Positions 1-6,071 of a stretch of DNA of 7,252 bases are shown here, one piece after another (position 1 is the stretch's first letter; each line of letters starts with the position of its first letter). Source of the stretch: Acidobacteriota bacterium (GTDB taxonomy: Bacteria; Acidobacteriota; UBA6911; RPQK01); the NCBI GenBank assembly GCA_003819755.1, contig RPQK01000379.1, positions 1-7,252 on the forward strand, read 5' to 3'. Below the pieces are notes generated by a model. It saw nothing but the letters and a program-made list of their open reading frames with translations, was not told where the DNA came from and did not search any database. Both the position numbers and the translations under genes were made by a program.

Positions 1-1402
1 CCGTGAAGGCCAACGTCCGCCAATTGTACGAAAGGTCCAGGAAGACCTGGTTGCCCGCAGTCGAAACAAAGCGCACCAGCAGCATGGCGCCCCACCTTGC
101 GAAGACGATTCCGACGAGCGCGCCTGCCATCGATAGCATGAGACACTCGGTCAGCAGCTGACGTATCAGTCGGCCACGCCCCGCGCCGAGGGCGCGCCGG
201 AGCGCGAGCTCCTGGTTACGGGCAGCCGACCGAGCCAACATGAGGCCTGCCAGGTTGGCGCAGGCGACCAACAGGACCAGCCCGACCACCGCCATCAGGA
301 TTTGTAGCGGCTCCTCCATCAACTGCTTCAGCCCGGAGGTCCCCGTCGACGCCGGAGTCGTTGAAAGTGTGGTCTTCAGGTAGTCCTTCTGCCCTTCGGG
401 ATCCCAATTTCCGGGGATCGTCGCAGAAAATATACGGGGCGACAAAAGCTCCAGGCGTGCTTTCGGATTTTCCGGGGTAATCCCTGGCTTGAGACGAGCC
501 ATGATCCTCAGCCACCAGTAGGATCGTTGCTCCAGCCGGTCGGCGTTTCCATCTACGATCTCCGTCGCGGAGAGAGGAAGCGCGACGTCGAACTTCGAGC
601 CGACTTCCAGTCCATTGAACCCCGGCGCAGCCACGCCGATGATCGGGTAAGAGTTATTACCCAGCCAGATGGTGCTGCGCACGACACTTTCGGACCCCCC
701 GTAGTGATCCTGCCAGAAACTGTAACTGAGAACAGCGACACCCGAGCCTCCCCGCCTGTCGTCCGATCGGTCGATCAAACGGCCGATTGCGGGCCGGACG
801 CCAAGAGTCCGAAAGAAATCCCCGCTGACAAAAAGTCCCTTCACGTAATGCGCTTCGCCATCACGCGCGAGGTCGAACCGCGCGTTTCCCCATGCCATCA
901 TGCCGGAGAAGAGGTCCTGCTGGTCGCGGATCTGCTCCCAGATCGGGTTGGTGAAGCTCCACGTCCCCTTCCCGCCCCGCCTCGGCGAGTGTCTCATGAT
1001 CTGTACCAGTTCCTCGGGCTTCTCGACCGGCAGGAACCGCAGCATGACGGCATCCAGAAGGCTGAAGATCGCCGTGTTGGCGCCGATGCCGAGCGCCAGT
1101 GTCAGGACTGCAACGGCCGCGAAAACCGGATTCTTCCCGAGCATCCGGAGGCCGTATCGCAGGTCCTTGATCGTGTTTTCGATCAGGGTGACTCCGCGAG
1201 CGTCCCGGCACTCCTCCTTGACCTGGTCCAGACCGCCCAATTCCAGGCGGGCCCTTCGCAACGCCTCTTCACGCGACAAGCCGGAGCGGACGTATTTGTC
1301 CGCCTGGTGCTCCACGTGCGCGCGAAGCTCCTCGTCCAGTTCCGTTTCCATTGTCCCCCGCCTGAACAAAGCCCGCAGACGATACCGGAAGTCGTTCAGC
1401 AT
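1..1402 (-). CDS. ADOP-type ABC transporter permease (MacB/FtsX family), C-terminus beyond window
   Basis: Inner-membrane permease of the MacB/FtsX superfamily, in the acidobacterial duplicated-permease style that usually runs to about 800 residues. Only the first 467 residues lie here, and I read them codon by codon with no stop or frameshift. Residues about 18-68 form a charged helical prefix (ETELDEELRAHVEHQAD, then SREEALRRARLELGG) typical of these proteins. A first membrane segment lies at about 92-116 (LALGIGANTAIFSLL hallmark). A periplasmic MacB-like domain spans about 117-365 (AVLSYSFWQDHYGG, PIIGVAAPGFNG). An FtsX-type segment follows at about 368-388, with the cytoplasmic loop RNQELALRRALGAGRGRLIR and another membrane segment. 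Start: ATG at 1402, preceded by AGAGG (1413-1409), which overlaps the PadR stop codon; only 9 bases separate the two genes, so they are co-transcribed and probably translationally coupled. The family usually lacks a dedicated ATPase next door. The transported substrate cannot be told from sequence. Confidence 0.93.
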   Translation of the reverse strand, partial: MLNDFRYRLRALFRRGTMETELDEELRAHVEHQADKYVRSGLSREEALRRARLELGGLDQVKEECRDARGVTLIENTIKDLRYGLRMLGKNPVFAAVAVLTLALGIGANTAIFSLLDAVMLRFLPVEKPEELVQIMRHSPRRGGKGTWSFTNPIWEQIRDQQDLFSGMMAWGNARFDLARDGEAHYVKGLFVSGDFFRTLGVRPAIGRLIDRSDDRRGGSGVAVLSYSFWQDHYGGSESVVRSTIWLGNNSYPIIGVAAPGFNGLEVGSKFDVALPLSATEIVDGNADRLEQRSYWWLRIMARLKPGITPENPKARLELLSPRIFSATIPGNWDPEGQKDYLKTTLSTTPASTGTSGLKQLMEEPLQILMAVVGLVLLVACANLAGLMLARSAARNQELALRRALGAGRGRLIRQLLTECLMLSMAGALVGIVFARWGAMLLVRFVSTAGNQVFLDLSYNWRTLAFT

Positions 1403-1411
1403 GGTGCACCT

Positions 1412-1744
1412 CTACGCGGTTTCGAGTACCTGGCTCACCGCGGCCGCCAGCTTGCGCCAGGCCTTCTCCTCGGCTTCCAGCTGAGCCTGACCCGTCTTGG
1501 TCAGTTCGTAGTATTTCGCGCGCCGGTTGTTCTCACTTACTGCCCAGCGCGCCTTGATCCACCCGCGCCGCTCCAGTCGATGCAGAGCCGGGTAAAGCGA
1601 TCCCTGCTGAATTCTGAGGACATCGCTCGAAATCTGCTGAATCCTCTCCGATACCGCCCAGCCGTGCTGGGGTTCGAGGGCAAGGGTTTTGAGAATGAGC
1701 AGGTCCAGCGTCCCCTGTGGAAGATCTATGCGTTCTGCCGTCAT
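1412..1744 (-). CDS. PadR-family winged-helix transcriptional regulator
   Basis: A 110-residue regulator of the short PadR type, predicted to bind DNA as a dimer and repress its own operon. Family signatures appear in order: LPQGTLDLLILKTL (about residues 8-21, first helix), HGWAVSERI (27-35), QQGSLYPALHRLERRGWI (about 46-63, recognition helix and start of the wing), and NNRRAKYYELTKTG (wing and start of the C-terminal dimerisation helix). The ATG at 1744 is chosen because AGGGGAG sits just upstream and the family N-terminus begins there; the frame is open further upstream to an ATG at 1801, but that extension would cross the operator-like palindrome and has no family similarity. It lies 9 bases upstream of the permease gene. 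PadR followed by such a permease is a very common pair in Acidobacteriota. The effector that relieves repression is unknown. Confidence 0.93.
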   Translation of the reverse strand: MTAERIDLPQGTLDLLILKTLALEPQHGWAVSERIQQISSDVLRIQQGSLYPALHRLERRGWIKARWAVSENNRRAKYYELTKTGQAQLEAEEKAWRKLAAAVSQVLETA

Positions 1745-1760
1745 GTCATCTCCCCTTTCA

Positions 1761-1796
1761 CTTCTACAGGAAATCGTATACCTTCTCTTGTAGAAG
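1761..1796 (-). promoter_or_regulatory. Candidate PadR operator: 36-bp imperfect palindrome
   Basis: Perfect 8-base arms CTTCTACA (1761-1768) and TGTAGAAG (1789-1796) share their symmetry centre with an inner GTATAC (1776-1781). In all, 14 of 18 position pairs are complementary. It lies 16-52 bases upstream of the chosen padR start, where the promoter should be, and its inner TATACG on the minus strand could serve as a -10 box. PadR dimers bind two-fold symmetric sites, usually in their own promoters, so autorepression is the simplest reading. Binding itself is inferred. Confidence 0.6.
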
Positions 1797-1881
1797 GGCA
1801 AGGGGAAGGATGGCCGATGGAATTGCGGCGACAGCGCTTAGACGGACACTGCGGTATTGGGCTCAAAAGGAGCGAAGTCGG

Positions 1882-2004
1882 ATGGATGCTTCAGATTTTC
1901 GCCGGGTGGCGCGGAGGCTCGATGGCGCCGAAGACGGCTCGCACACGGGGAACTTCGGACGGGGAAATTGGGATAGGCACCTCTTTCCTTTTTCCACGGT
2001 CTGA
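1882..2004 (+). pseudogene. MmcQ/YjbR-family gene remnant (N-terminus only)
   Basis: The frame opens with an ATG at 1882, preceded by AAGGAG (1867-1872), and reads MDASDFRRVARRLDGAEDGS then HTGN. This matches the usual start of MmcQ/YjbR proteins, small (about 120 residues) cytoplasmic proteins with a CyaY-like fold whose N-terminus normally reads like DFRRLALALPGAEEGSHMGH. After HTGN the frame loses similarity and stops at 2004. The adjacent frame over the same bases reads GEIGIGTSFLFPRSD, which resembles the expected next stretch (GGKIFATL-like), so a frameshift or small indel near 1945-1955 is likely. The C-terminal two thirds of the family is not found downstream. The good ribosome-binding site suggests this was once a working gene. 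The family call rests on about 25 residues. Confidence 0.55.
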
Positions 2005-2579
2005 TTGTCGTTCGCGAATTCCTGACTAGGATGAGGTCGCGAAACGCTATACCTTCGGCGAACCGCGGCGAACCGCTCCCGGAGGACGACAGCCTTATGC
2101 TCGTCCTCACTGCGATTGCGGCGGCCGTCGAGTTGAACGAGATCGAGACGGCGTTTCTCGCCGGCCAGGCGCCGGCCAGTGTTGGCGAGGCAGGACAGCG
2201 TCTTACCCGCTATGTCAACCGTGCTAGAGTGGTGGCTCCCTTGGGCACTTTGTGTCGGCCGTTCGGGGCGGTGGCAGGCTGGTCCGGCGTCGCGTACTAA
2301 GACCCGTAAGTGCCTGGGTCCTCGCCAATCTAGCGGGGATGGCCATTAAGGGTCTAGGCGTGAAACGGAAGGCGGCGTATGTTGGTCGGAGCTCGAAACT
2401 GATGAGCGGACCGGTCAGCTTAGTGTCCCCGACTCCCCCGAACCCGGTTCTTTGGGAACGGGTGGAAGTCATCAACGATGGTTCTGTCAGCCGCAACTGC
2501 TAGGCTGCGTGCGAACGGGGGTGCCTGGAACGGGTTCGATCCGGGCGGCCGAGATCGAGATGTTGAGCATTGGCCCGTT
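2005..2579. other. About 575 bp without a convincing gene
   Basis: This stretch separates the MmcQ/YjbR remnant from the SEFIR gene. A frame from 2031 to 2300 (plus, 89 residues, ATG after CTGACTAGG) has a plausible helical middle (TAIAAAVELNEIETAFLAGQ) but no family I recognise, and frames on both strands overlap it without one standing out. There is a tandem 10-base repeat CGGCGAACCG at 2056-2065 and 2066-2075. CCCGGTTC and GAACGGG, near 2445-2463, could form a small hairpin. No tRNA, terminator with a T run, or clear promoter was seen. It probably holds the SEFIR promoter and decayed sequence. Confidence 0.4.
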
Positions 2580-3704
2580 ATGAGTGAGAGCGACGATCCG
2601 ACCGTTTTCATCAGTTACAGCCATGACAGCGTCGAACACGCCACTCGTGTGCTCGATCTCTCGAATCGGCTTCGCGGCGACGGGATCAACTGCGTTCTGG
2701 ACCAGTACGAACCACATCCGCCCGAAGGCTGGCCACGCTGGATGGAGCGGGAAATACGACGTGCGCGGTATGTGATCATGGTGTGCACCGAGATCTACGG
2801 CAGACGAGTGCGGGGTGACGAATCAGCTGGAACCGGCCAAGGAGTCAAATGGGAGGGAAACCTCATCTACCAGCACCTGTACAATGCCGAGTCAGTTAAC
2901 CACGAGTTCATACCGGTGCTCTTTCGTGCGTCAGACTATCAGCACATCCCTACTCCCGTACAAGGCAGTACCCACTACCTGGTCTCGACCTTGCAAGGAT
3001 ACGAGGATCTTTTGCGCCGGCTACTCGGACAACCAAAGACGATCAAACCAAAGCTTGGTAAACCAAGGTACTTGCCAACTCGCCAGGTCCGCACTCCCGT
3101 CGCGAGCTTTCTCTCGGCTCCAATTGACGTCCGCTTGTGGGACAAAGCACAATGGCGCGGCACTCTTTTCTGCTTCATACCCGGCCGGATTCCGGTCCTC
3201 GGGCTAGCGTTCCAGAACGAAGCTGCGGCACGCAAGATCTTTGCGGGCTGGCGCTCGCGTTACGGGGATCACGATGCGTACGAAGAACTGCGCATCGCTA
3301 TCAATGAAGGACCGGTCGAAGGAGAAGACCCGGGGTACTCCGTGCACATCTCCCCGGATCTCGAGAACATGCGCCGGCGCTACAAAGAAAACGGCTTTGA
3401 GTACACTCCGCCAATCATTGCCTGCTTTACAAGGATCAACAGAATGACACCCCCCGAAGGGTCAGAGAACCTGGCAGTGTTCAAACGGCTCTATCGCGAG
3501 CACAAAGCGTACCTGCTAGTACCAGCCATACTATCCGGAGACGCACAACAGGTGAAACCGATCCACCAGCTGGGGATAAAGAAGGGCAAACTCCACCTGC
3601 GCCACGTCAGCGAAATCCACGAGGACGATCTGGACGCCGTCGTCCTGGACACCGGGGCAGTCACACGGCCACAGTGGCGACCACCAGGCGACCCCATGAA
3701 GTGA
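2580..3704 (+). CDS. SEFIR (TIR-like) domain protein with uncharacterised C-terminal region; candidate anti-phage effector
   Basis: A 374-residue soluble protein. Residues about 7-135 are a SEFIR domain: box 1 VFISYSHDS (9-17), GINCVLDQYE (35-44), GWPRWMEREIRRARYVIMVC (50-69), TEIYGRR (70-76), KWEGNLIYQHLYN (90-102) and FIPVLF (110-115). By position, E92 in KWEG falls where TIR NADases carry their catalytic glutamate; this is inferred. Bacterial SEFIR proteins (bSEFIR) are established single-gene defence effectors that deplete NAD+ and cause abortive infection. Residues about 185-357 form a second region (WRGTLFCFIPGRIPVLGLAF, then IFAGWRSRYG, AYEELRIAINEG, PGYSVHIS), a pattern I recall from uncharacterised bacterial proteins; it may sense the trigger or act with the SEFIR domain. 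No membrane segment is visible. The ATG at 2580 puts the SEFIR box at residue 9. An in-frame ATG at 2478 adds 34 residues without similarity. No good Shine-Dalgarno is seen before either. Its base composition looks less GC-rich than the permease, consistent with transfer. Confidence 0.88.
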   Translation: MSESDDPTVFISYSHDSVEHATRVLDLSNRLRGDGINCVLDQYEPHPPEGWPRWMEREIRRARYVIMVCTEIYGRRVRGDESAGTGQGVKWEGNLIYQHLYNAESVNHEFIPVLFRASDYQHIPTPVQGSTHYLVSTLQGYEDLLRRLLGQPKTIKPKLGKPRYLPTRQVRTPVASFLSAPIDVRLWDKAQWRGTLFCFIPGRIPVLGLAFQNEAAARKIFAGWRSRYGDHDAYEELRIAINEGPVEGEDPGYSVHISPDLENMRRRYKENGFEYTPPIIACFTRINRMTPPEGSENLAVFKRLYREHKAYLLVPAILSGDAQQVKPIHQLGIKKGKLHLRHVSEIHEDDLDAVVLDTGAVTRPQWRPPGDPMK

Positions 3705-4097
3705 CGTCGACAACGGAAACACGGGCTCACGCCTTAGGTCTGAGAAGAACAGTTGAACCACCGACGCAGAACTCGCGTGGCCGTTCTTCCGGAGAGACGG
3801 GCAGAGCCGTTACGCCGAACTCGTCGGTCGTAGGTCTCTGCATAACCCGTGTAATCGGCAGCACCCCTTCAACGGGGATTAACTCCGTATCGGGTACGAA
3901 GAGACTGCCAGTATATCTCAAGTGTACCGGGGGTAGGTCCTTTGGGTGGTGCAGTGCCAAACTCACAAGCCGCCATTCCTTCTCGGTTCCTGGGGCCGTG
4001 TCTACATAGTCAGTTTCAGTTGTAGGCTGGGAAGCAAGAAACTGAGTATTTGAGATAGGGCCTCAGTCACTCCCCGCGTTGCGCTGTCACCGGCTAC
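3705..4097. other. 393-bp intergenic stretch; possible gene remnant on the minus strand
   Basis: This lies between the convergent SEFIR and PIN genes. On the minus strand a frame stays open from about 4058 down to a stop at 3727 (roughly 110 codons). It contains coding-like stretches (TEKEWRLVSLALHHPKDLPP, GVLPITRVMQRPTTDEF, VTALPVSPEERPREF) but no ATG, the first plausible start being a GTG at 3966, and no family I recognise. It could be the tail of a gene whose 5' end was lost, or chance. No clear terminator hairpin with a T run was found for either flanking gene. Confidence 0.35.
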
Positions 4098-4514
4098 TCA
4101 CGACATTAGTGCACCGAATCCCGCCTGACGGAAGTGGTCATCAGCAGTCGCAGCTTGCCGGATCTCGTTATCCTCCATGACCCGAAATGAAATGCAGTCG
4201 GTGAGGCTCCAGTCCTTATCGTTTCGGTCCTCGAAAAGGTCCAGCGATCGTCGAATCAAATCAGTGCTGATGGGTACAACCTGAACATTTCGGTCGGCAT
4301 TCTCATAGCAGCCCTTGATGTATCTGGCGGCCGCGTTTCGATGCTCGACTGCGCACAGGGCGTTGCCAATCTCGAGGATCACTGCCTCTGTTATTAAAAC
4401 GATCGGAGCGCTCCGTATTTCCGTCAGCAGTTCCTTCGCCTTTTGATGATATTGGTCCTTACGGTTCAGCAAGGCTTGGACGTAGGCCGTATCCAGGAGG
4501 AGTTTCTCACTCAT
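4098..4514 (-). CDS. PIN-domain ribonuclease, VapC-like toxin
   Basis: A 138-residue PIN-domain protein, predicted to be the RNA-cleaving toxin of a type II toxin-antitoxin pair. The acidic metal-binding residues expected of the fold are present: D8 in KLLLDTAYVQALL, E48 in TEAVILEIGNAL, D101 and D106 in DKDWSLTDCISF, and D125 in ATADDHF near the C-terminus. Length is normal, so it is probably active. The ATG at 4514 starts directly before the first PIN strand; the 29-residue upstream extension in the same frame lies inside the antitoxin gene in another frame and is discarded. The gene overlaps the end of the upstream antitoxin-like gene by 8 bases (ATGAGTGA, 4514-4507), the coupling usual in these modules. 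The RNA target is unknown. Confidence 0.9.
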   Translation of the reverse strand: MSEKLLLDTAYVQALLNRKDQYHQKAKELLTEIRSAPIVLITEAVILEIGNALCAVEHRNAAARYIKGCYENADRNVQVVPISTDLIRRSLDLFEDRNDKDWSLTDCISFRVMEDNEIRQAATADDHFRQAGFGALMS

Positions 4515-4911
4515 CTGCCGATTGCCGACGTTTCGGGGTGCCGTAGAGGTAATGGTCGTGCTCGATCGCCCAATCGGCGGGAGCTTCGATCGTGCCGGCA
4601 AGGGACTCGAGGATGTCCCAGAGACTCTCTCGGGCTGGAACCGGCGGCGCCACTTGTAGTTGTTCGATCACCTTTCTTACCCAGTCGCCGGTCTGAGCCC
4701 CCCCGAGCCCAGCATACGCACCAACAAATGCGCCGATATCCGCGGAAACGCCAGGGTCTGGGTAGCGGCGAGTAGACTGTAGGCACCCCCCTAAACGGTG
4801 TCCGGCAGACAGCGTTCCTCCAAGGCAGAGCCCTCTGCCTTGCCGAGGCTGAAAGAAGATAATCAGAGGTGAGTTTGCTTCACAATGCAGCTTGTTGAAG
4901 TCAGTTGCCAT
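4507..4911 (-). CDS. Antitoxin-like protein paired with the PIN toxin; start uncertain
   Basis: The C-terminal part, LWDILESLAGTIEAPADWAI followed by EHDHYLYGTPKR, is a pattern I associate from memory with small proteins encoded directly upstream of PIN toxins, so this is called the antitoxin; its tail would contact and block the toxin. The stop overlaps the toxin start. The ATG at 4911 is chosen because GGAGAG lies 5 bases upstream; it gives 134 residues, long for such an antitoxin, and overlaps the end of the preceding gene by 11 bases. Residues about 21-50 (PRQGRGLCLGGTLSAGHRLG and on) look non-protein-like and contain a perfect DNA palindrome, so the true antitoxin may begin later, for example at a GTG at 4671 (54 residues), or an insertion may have fused two small genes. 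No recognisable DNA-binding domain was seen at the N-terminus. Confidence 0.55.
   Translation of the reverse strand: MATDFNKLHCEANSPLIIFFQPRQGRGLCLGGTLSAGHRLGGCLQSTRRYPDPGVSADIGAFVGAYAGLGGAQTGDWVRKVIEQLQVAPPVPARESLWDILESLAGTIEAPADWAIEHDHYLYGTPKRRQSADE
4821..4842. repeat. Perfect 10-bp palindrome inside the antitoxin-like frame
   Basis: CAAGGCAGAG (4821-4830) and CTCTGCCTTG (4833-4842) are exact inverted copies separated by two bases. In RNA this would form a strong hairpin of about 9 pairs with a 4-base loop. There is no T run on either side, so it is not a standard terminator. It sits in the least protein-like part of the antitoxin frame and may be an operator for the toxin-antitoxin pair, a translational control hairpin, or part of a small inserted element. 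Confidence 0.7.
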
Positions 4912-5593
4912 TGTCACTCTCCAGGCCTATGTGGTTGAGAGCCTTCTCCATTATATCGCGCCCGGCGGTCGCCACCTTTCGATAGTCGATGCTGTCCCCT
5001 GGTATCAGCAGGAAGAACTGTGTGAAGAGGCCGTTCTGTATGGTCAGGGAATGATCGATCGTAAGCTGGATCTTCCACTCTCGCTCTGGTAGCTTCCAAT
5101 GGAAGATGATGCCATTGCCCTCGCTCACGCCAATGTCGGGAACCGAAACCGTGGGGAATGAAGCGAGTACGTCCCTAGAGGTACCCTCCGAGAGTCTGCT
5201 GTGTCCGAAATACCCGAACAAGTGCGACTTGAAGGACAAACCGGGGGCTGCTGGCCGCAGCCAATCAGTGGTCTGTTGCAGAATCTCCGCAAAGAGCATC
5301 AGATCCTGGTCCGTGAAATTCTTCAGCACCGACTCGATGCGCTCCAGCTGGAATTTGAAATAGCAAGAGGGGCTCAGGTTGACCGTAATTGACTGCGCTG
5401 CCGGAACCTGGCTCGTCTGATCAAAAACGAAGTCAGACAGGCTGATTCCCCGCTTCTCGAAGGCGGTGAACAAGCCGTCGAGGATTCTTCCCCCTTGTCC
5501 CCACAGGGCAAAAGCGGGCCTCGAAAAAACGGCTACATAGCTTACCTGATTCTCTTGAGTCTGTAACTTTTTCAATTCAGTCTCCCGAACCAA
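4901..5593 (-). CDS. Hypothetical protein, 230 residues, first gene of the PIN operon
   Basis: I do not recognise this protein. It looks genuine: even composition, alternating helices and strands, no membrane segment or signal peptide. Landmarks are YVAVFSRPAFALWGQGGRIL (about residues 19-38), LERIESVLKNFTDQDLMLFA (about 83-102), TDWLRPAAPGLSFKSHLFGY, then the strand-rich stretch IIFHWKLPEREWKIQLTIDH and a C-terminal helix. The strand-helix pattern of the last third faintly recalls TIGR04255-type proteins, but this is not a call. No ATG is available: the longest frame starts at TTG 5593. A second TTG at 5575 has GGGAG 7 bases upstream (CGGGAGACTGAATTG), so that may be the real start. It overlaps the antitoxin-like gene by 11-17 bases and so is coupled to it, suggesting a third component of the toxin-antitoxin or a defence-related partner. 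That role is inferred from position only. Confidence 0.75.
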   Translation of the reverse strand: MVRETELKKLQTQENQVSYVAVFSRPAFALWGQGGRILDGLFTAFEKRGISLSDFVFDQTSQVPAAQSITVNLSPSCYFKFQLERIESVLKNFTDQDLMLFAEILQQTTDWLRPAAPGLSFKSHLFGYFGHSRLSEGTSRDVLASFPTVSVPDIGVSEGNGIIFHWKLPEREWKIQLTIDHSLTIQNGLFTQFFLLIPGDSIDYRKVATAGRDIMEKALNHIGLESDNGN

Positions 5594-5693
5594 GACGGCC
5601 TGCCTGCACTGCCGCTTCCTTGATTTCAGTAGCCTACCACAACGCTAAATGCCAGAACAGACACCAAATGCCCTTCTGTGTGAACGGTGCGGC

Positions 5694-5750
5694 GGCTTCA
5701 ATTTTCAGTTTCGTCCTCGTCCTTCGCTTGATGAAACGAAAATTGAAGCC
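5694..5750. repeat. 57-bp strong hairpin in the divergent intergenic region
   Basis: Left arm 5694-5715 begins GGCTTCAATTTTC; right arm 5730-5750 ends GAAAATTGAAGCC. The arms pair over 21 bases with one bulged A (5707) and one G-T wobble, leaving a 14-base loop (5716-5729). It lies between the divergent hypothetical gene (ending upstream at 5593) and the DUF433 gene at 5859. There is no terminal T run. It could be a small palindromic mobile repeat (REP- or MITE-like) or a regulatory hairpin. The 5594-5858 interval holds no gene I can support. Confidence 0.75.
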
Positions 5751-5798
5751 CTGGCACCTTTCCTGGTGTCGCCGTCTTGAGGGGAAAGAGCCGACGCT

Positions 5799-5819
5799 GG
5801 GGGGCGATTCCCGTCCCCC
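5799..5819. repeat. Short GC-rich hairpin upstream of the DUF433 gene
   Basis: GGGGGGCG (5799-5806) and CGTCCCCC (5812-5819) pair over 8 bases, including one G-T wobble, around a 5-base loop. It ends 39 bases before the DUF433 ATG, within the likely leader, where it could affect expression of the toxin-antitoxin pair or terminate upstream transcription weakly. No T run follows. Confidence 0.45.
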
Positions 5820-5858
5820 GCTGCAGTTGTCGGGTGGCGAAAGCTGGACCGAATCACC

Positions 5859-6065
5859 ATGGATCCTGCCGTTTGCCTCGGCCAACCGACCGTCCGCGGT
5901 CTCCGGATAACTGTCTCGGTTCTCTTGAAGCTCTTGGCAGATGGCAAGACGGCCGAAGATCTGCTAGATCTGTATCCTGAGCTGGAGCCGGAAGACATTC
6001 GCCAAGCGATTAAGTATGCCGCCTGGGTCGTGTCCGATCGGGTGCTCGTCGTCCCCGCCGCGTGA
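5859..6065 (+). CDS. DUF433-family antitoxin
   Basis: A 68-residue protein matching DUF433, small helical DNA-binding proteins usually encoded with a DUF5615 (Mut7-C/PIN-like) toxin. Family landmarks are MDPAVCLGQPTVRGLRITVS (residues 1-20), LLADGKTAEDLLDLYPELEP (about 25-44) and EDIRQAIKYAAW. The family usually begins a few residues earlier (MDRITIDP-like). The bases just upstream encode LDRIT in frame, with a CTG at 5844 where the initiator would sit. Thus either CTG 5844 is used, an ancestral ATG mutated to CTG, or translation now starts at ATG 5859. The stop is 6 bases before the toxin-remnant ATG, the usual tight spacing. The antitoxin frame is intact although its partner is broken. Confidence 0.88.
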   Translation: MDPAVCLGQPTVRGLRITVSVLLKLLADGKTAEDLLDLYPELEPEDIRQAIKYAAWVVSDRVLVVPAA

Positions 6066-6071
6066 GGTCCT

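Noticed and set aside
527..2029. 500-codon open frame on the plus strand
   Set aside because: It is antisense to the well-supported permease and PadR genes, rich in Arg, His, Pro and Gln, and matches no family; a high-GC shadow.
2535..2552. GGGTTCGATCCGGG resembling a tRNA T arm
   Set aside because: No acceptor, D or anticodon arms with matching spacing upstream; the stem pairs imperfectly.
2478..2579. 34-residue N-terminal extension of the SEFIR protein from ATG 2478
   Set aside because: No similarity to the family, which begins near the ATG at 2580; kept only as an alternative start.
3781..3900. tRNA-like reading (plus-strand translation resembling SSGETGR...VIGSTPSTG, often seen over tRNA genes)
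   Set aside because: The bases lack a GGTTCGAATCC-type T arm and a foldable cloverleaf; CCCCTTCAACGGGG is only a partial resemblance.
4511..4786. 91-codon minus-strand frame overlapping the antitoxin
   Set aside because: Rich in Arg, Trp and Cys; the alternative frame carries the EHDHYLYGTPKR antitoxin tail and the coupling to the toxin start.
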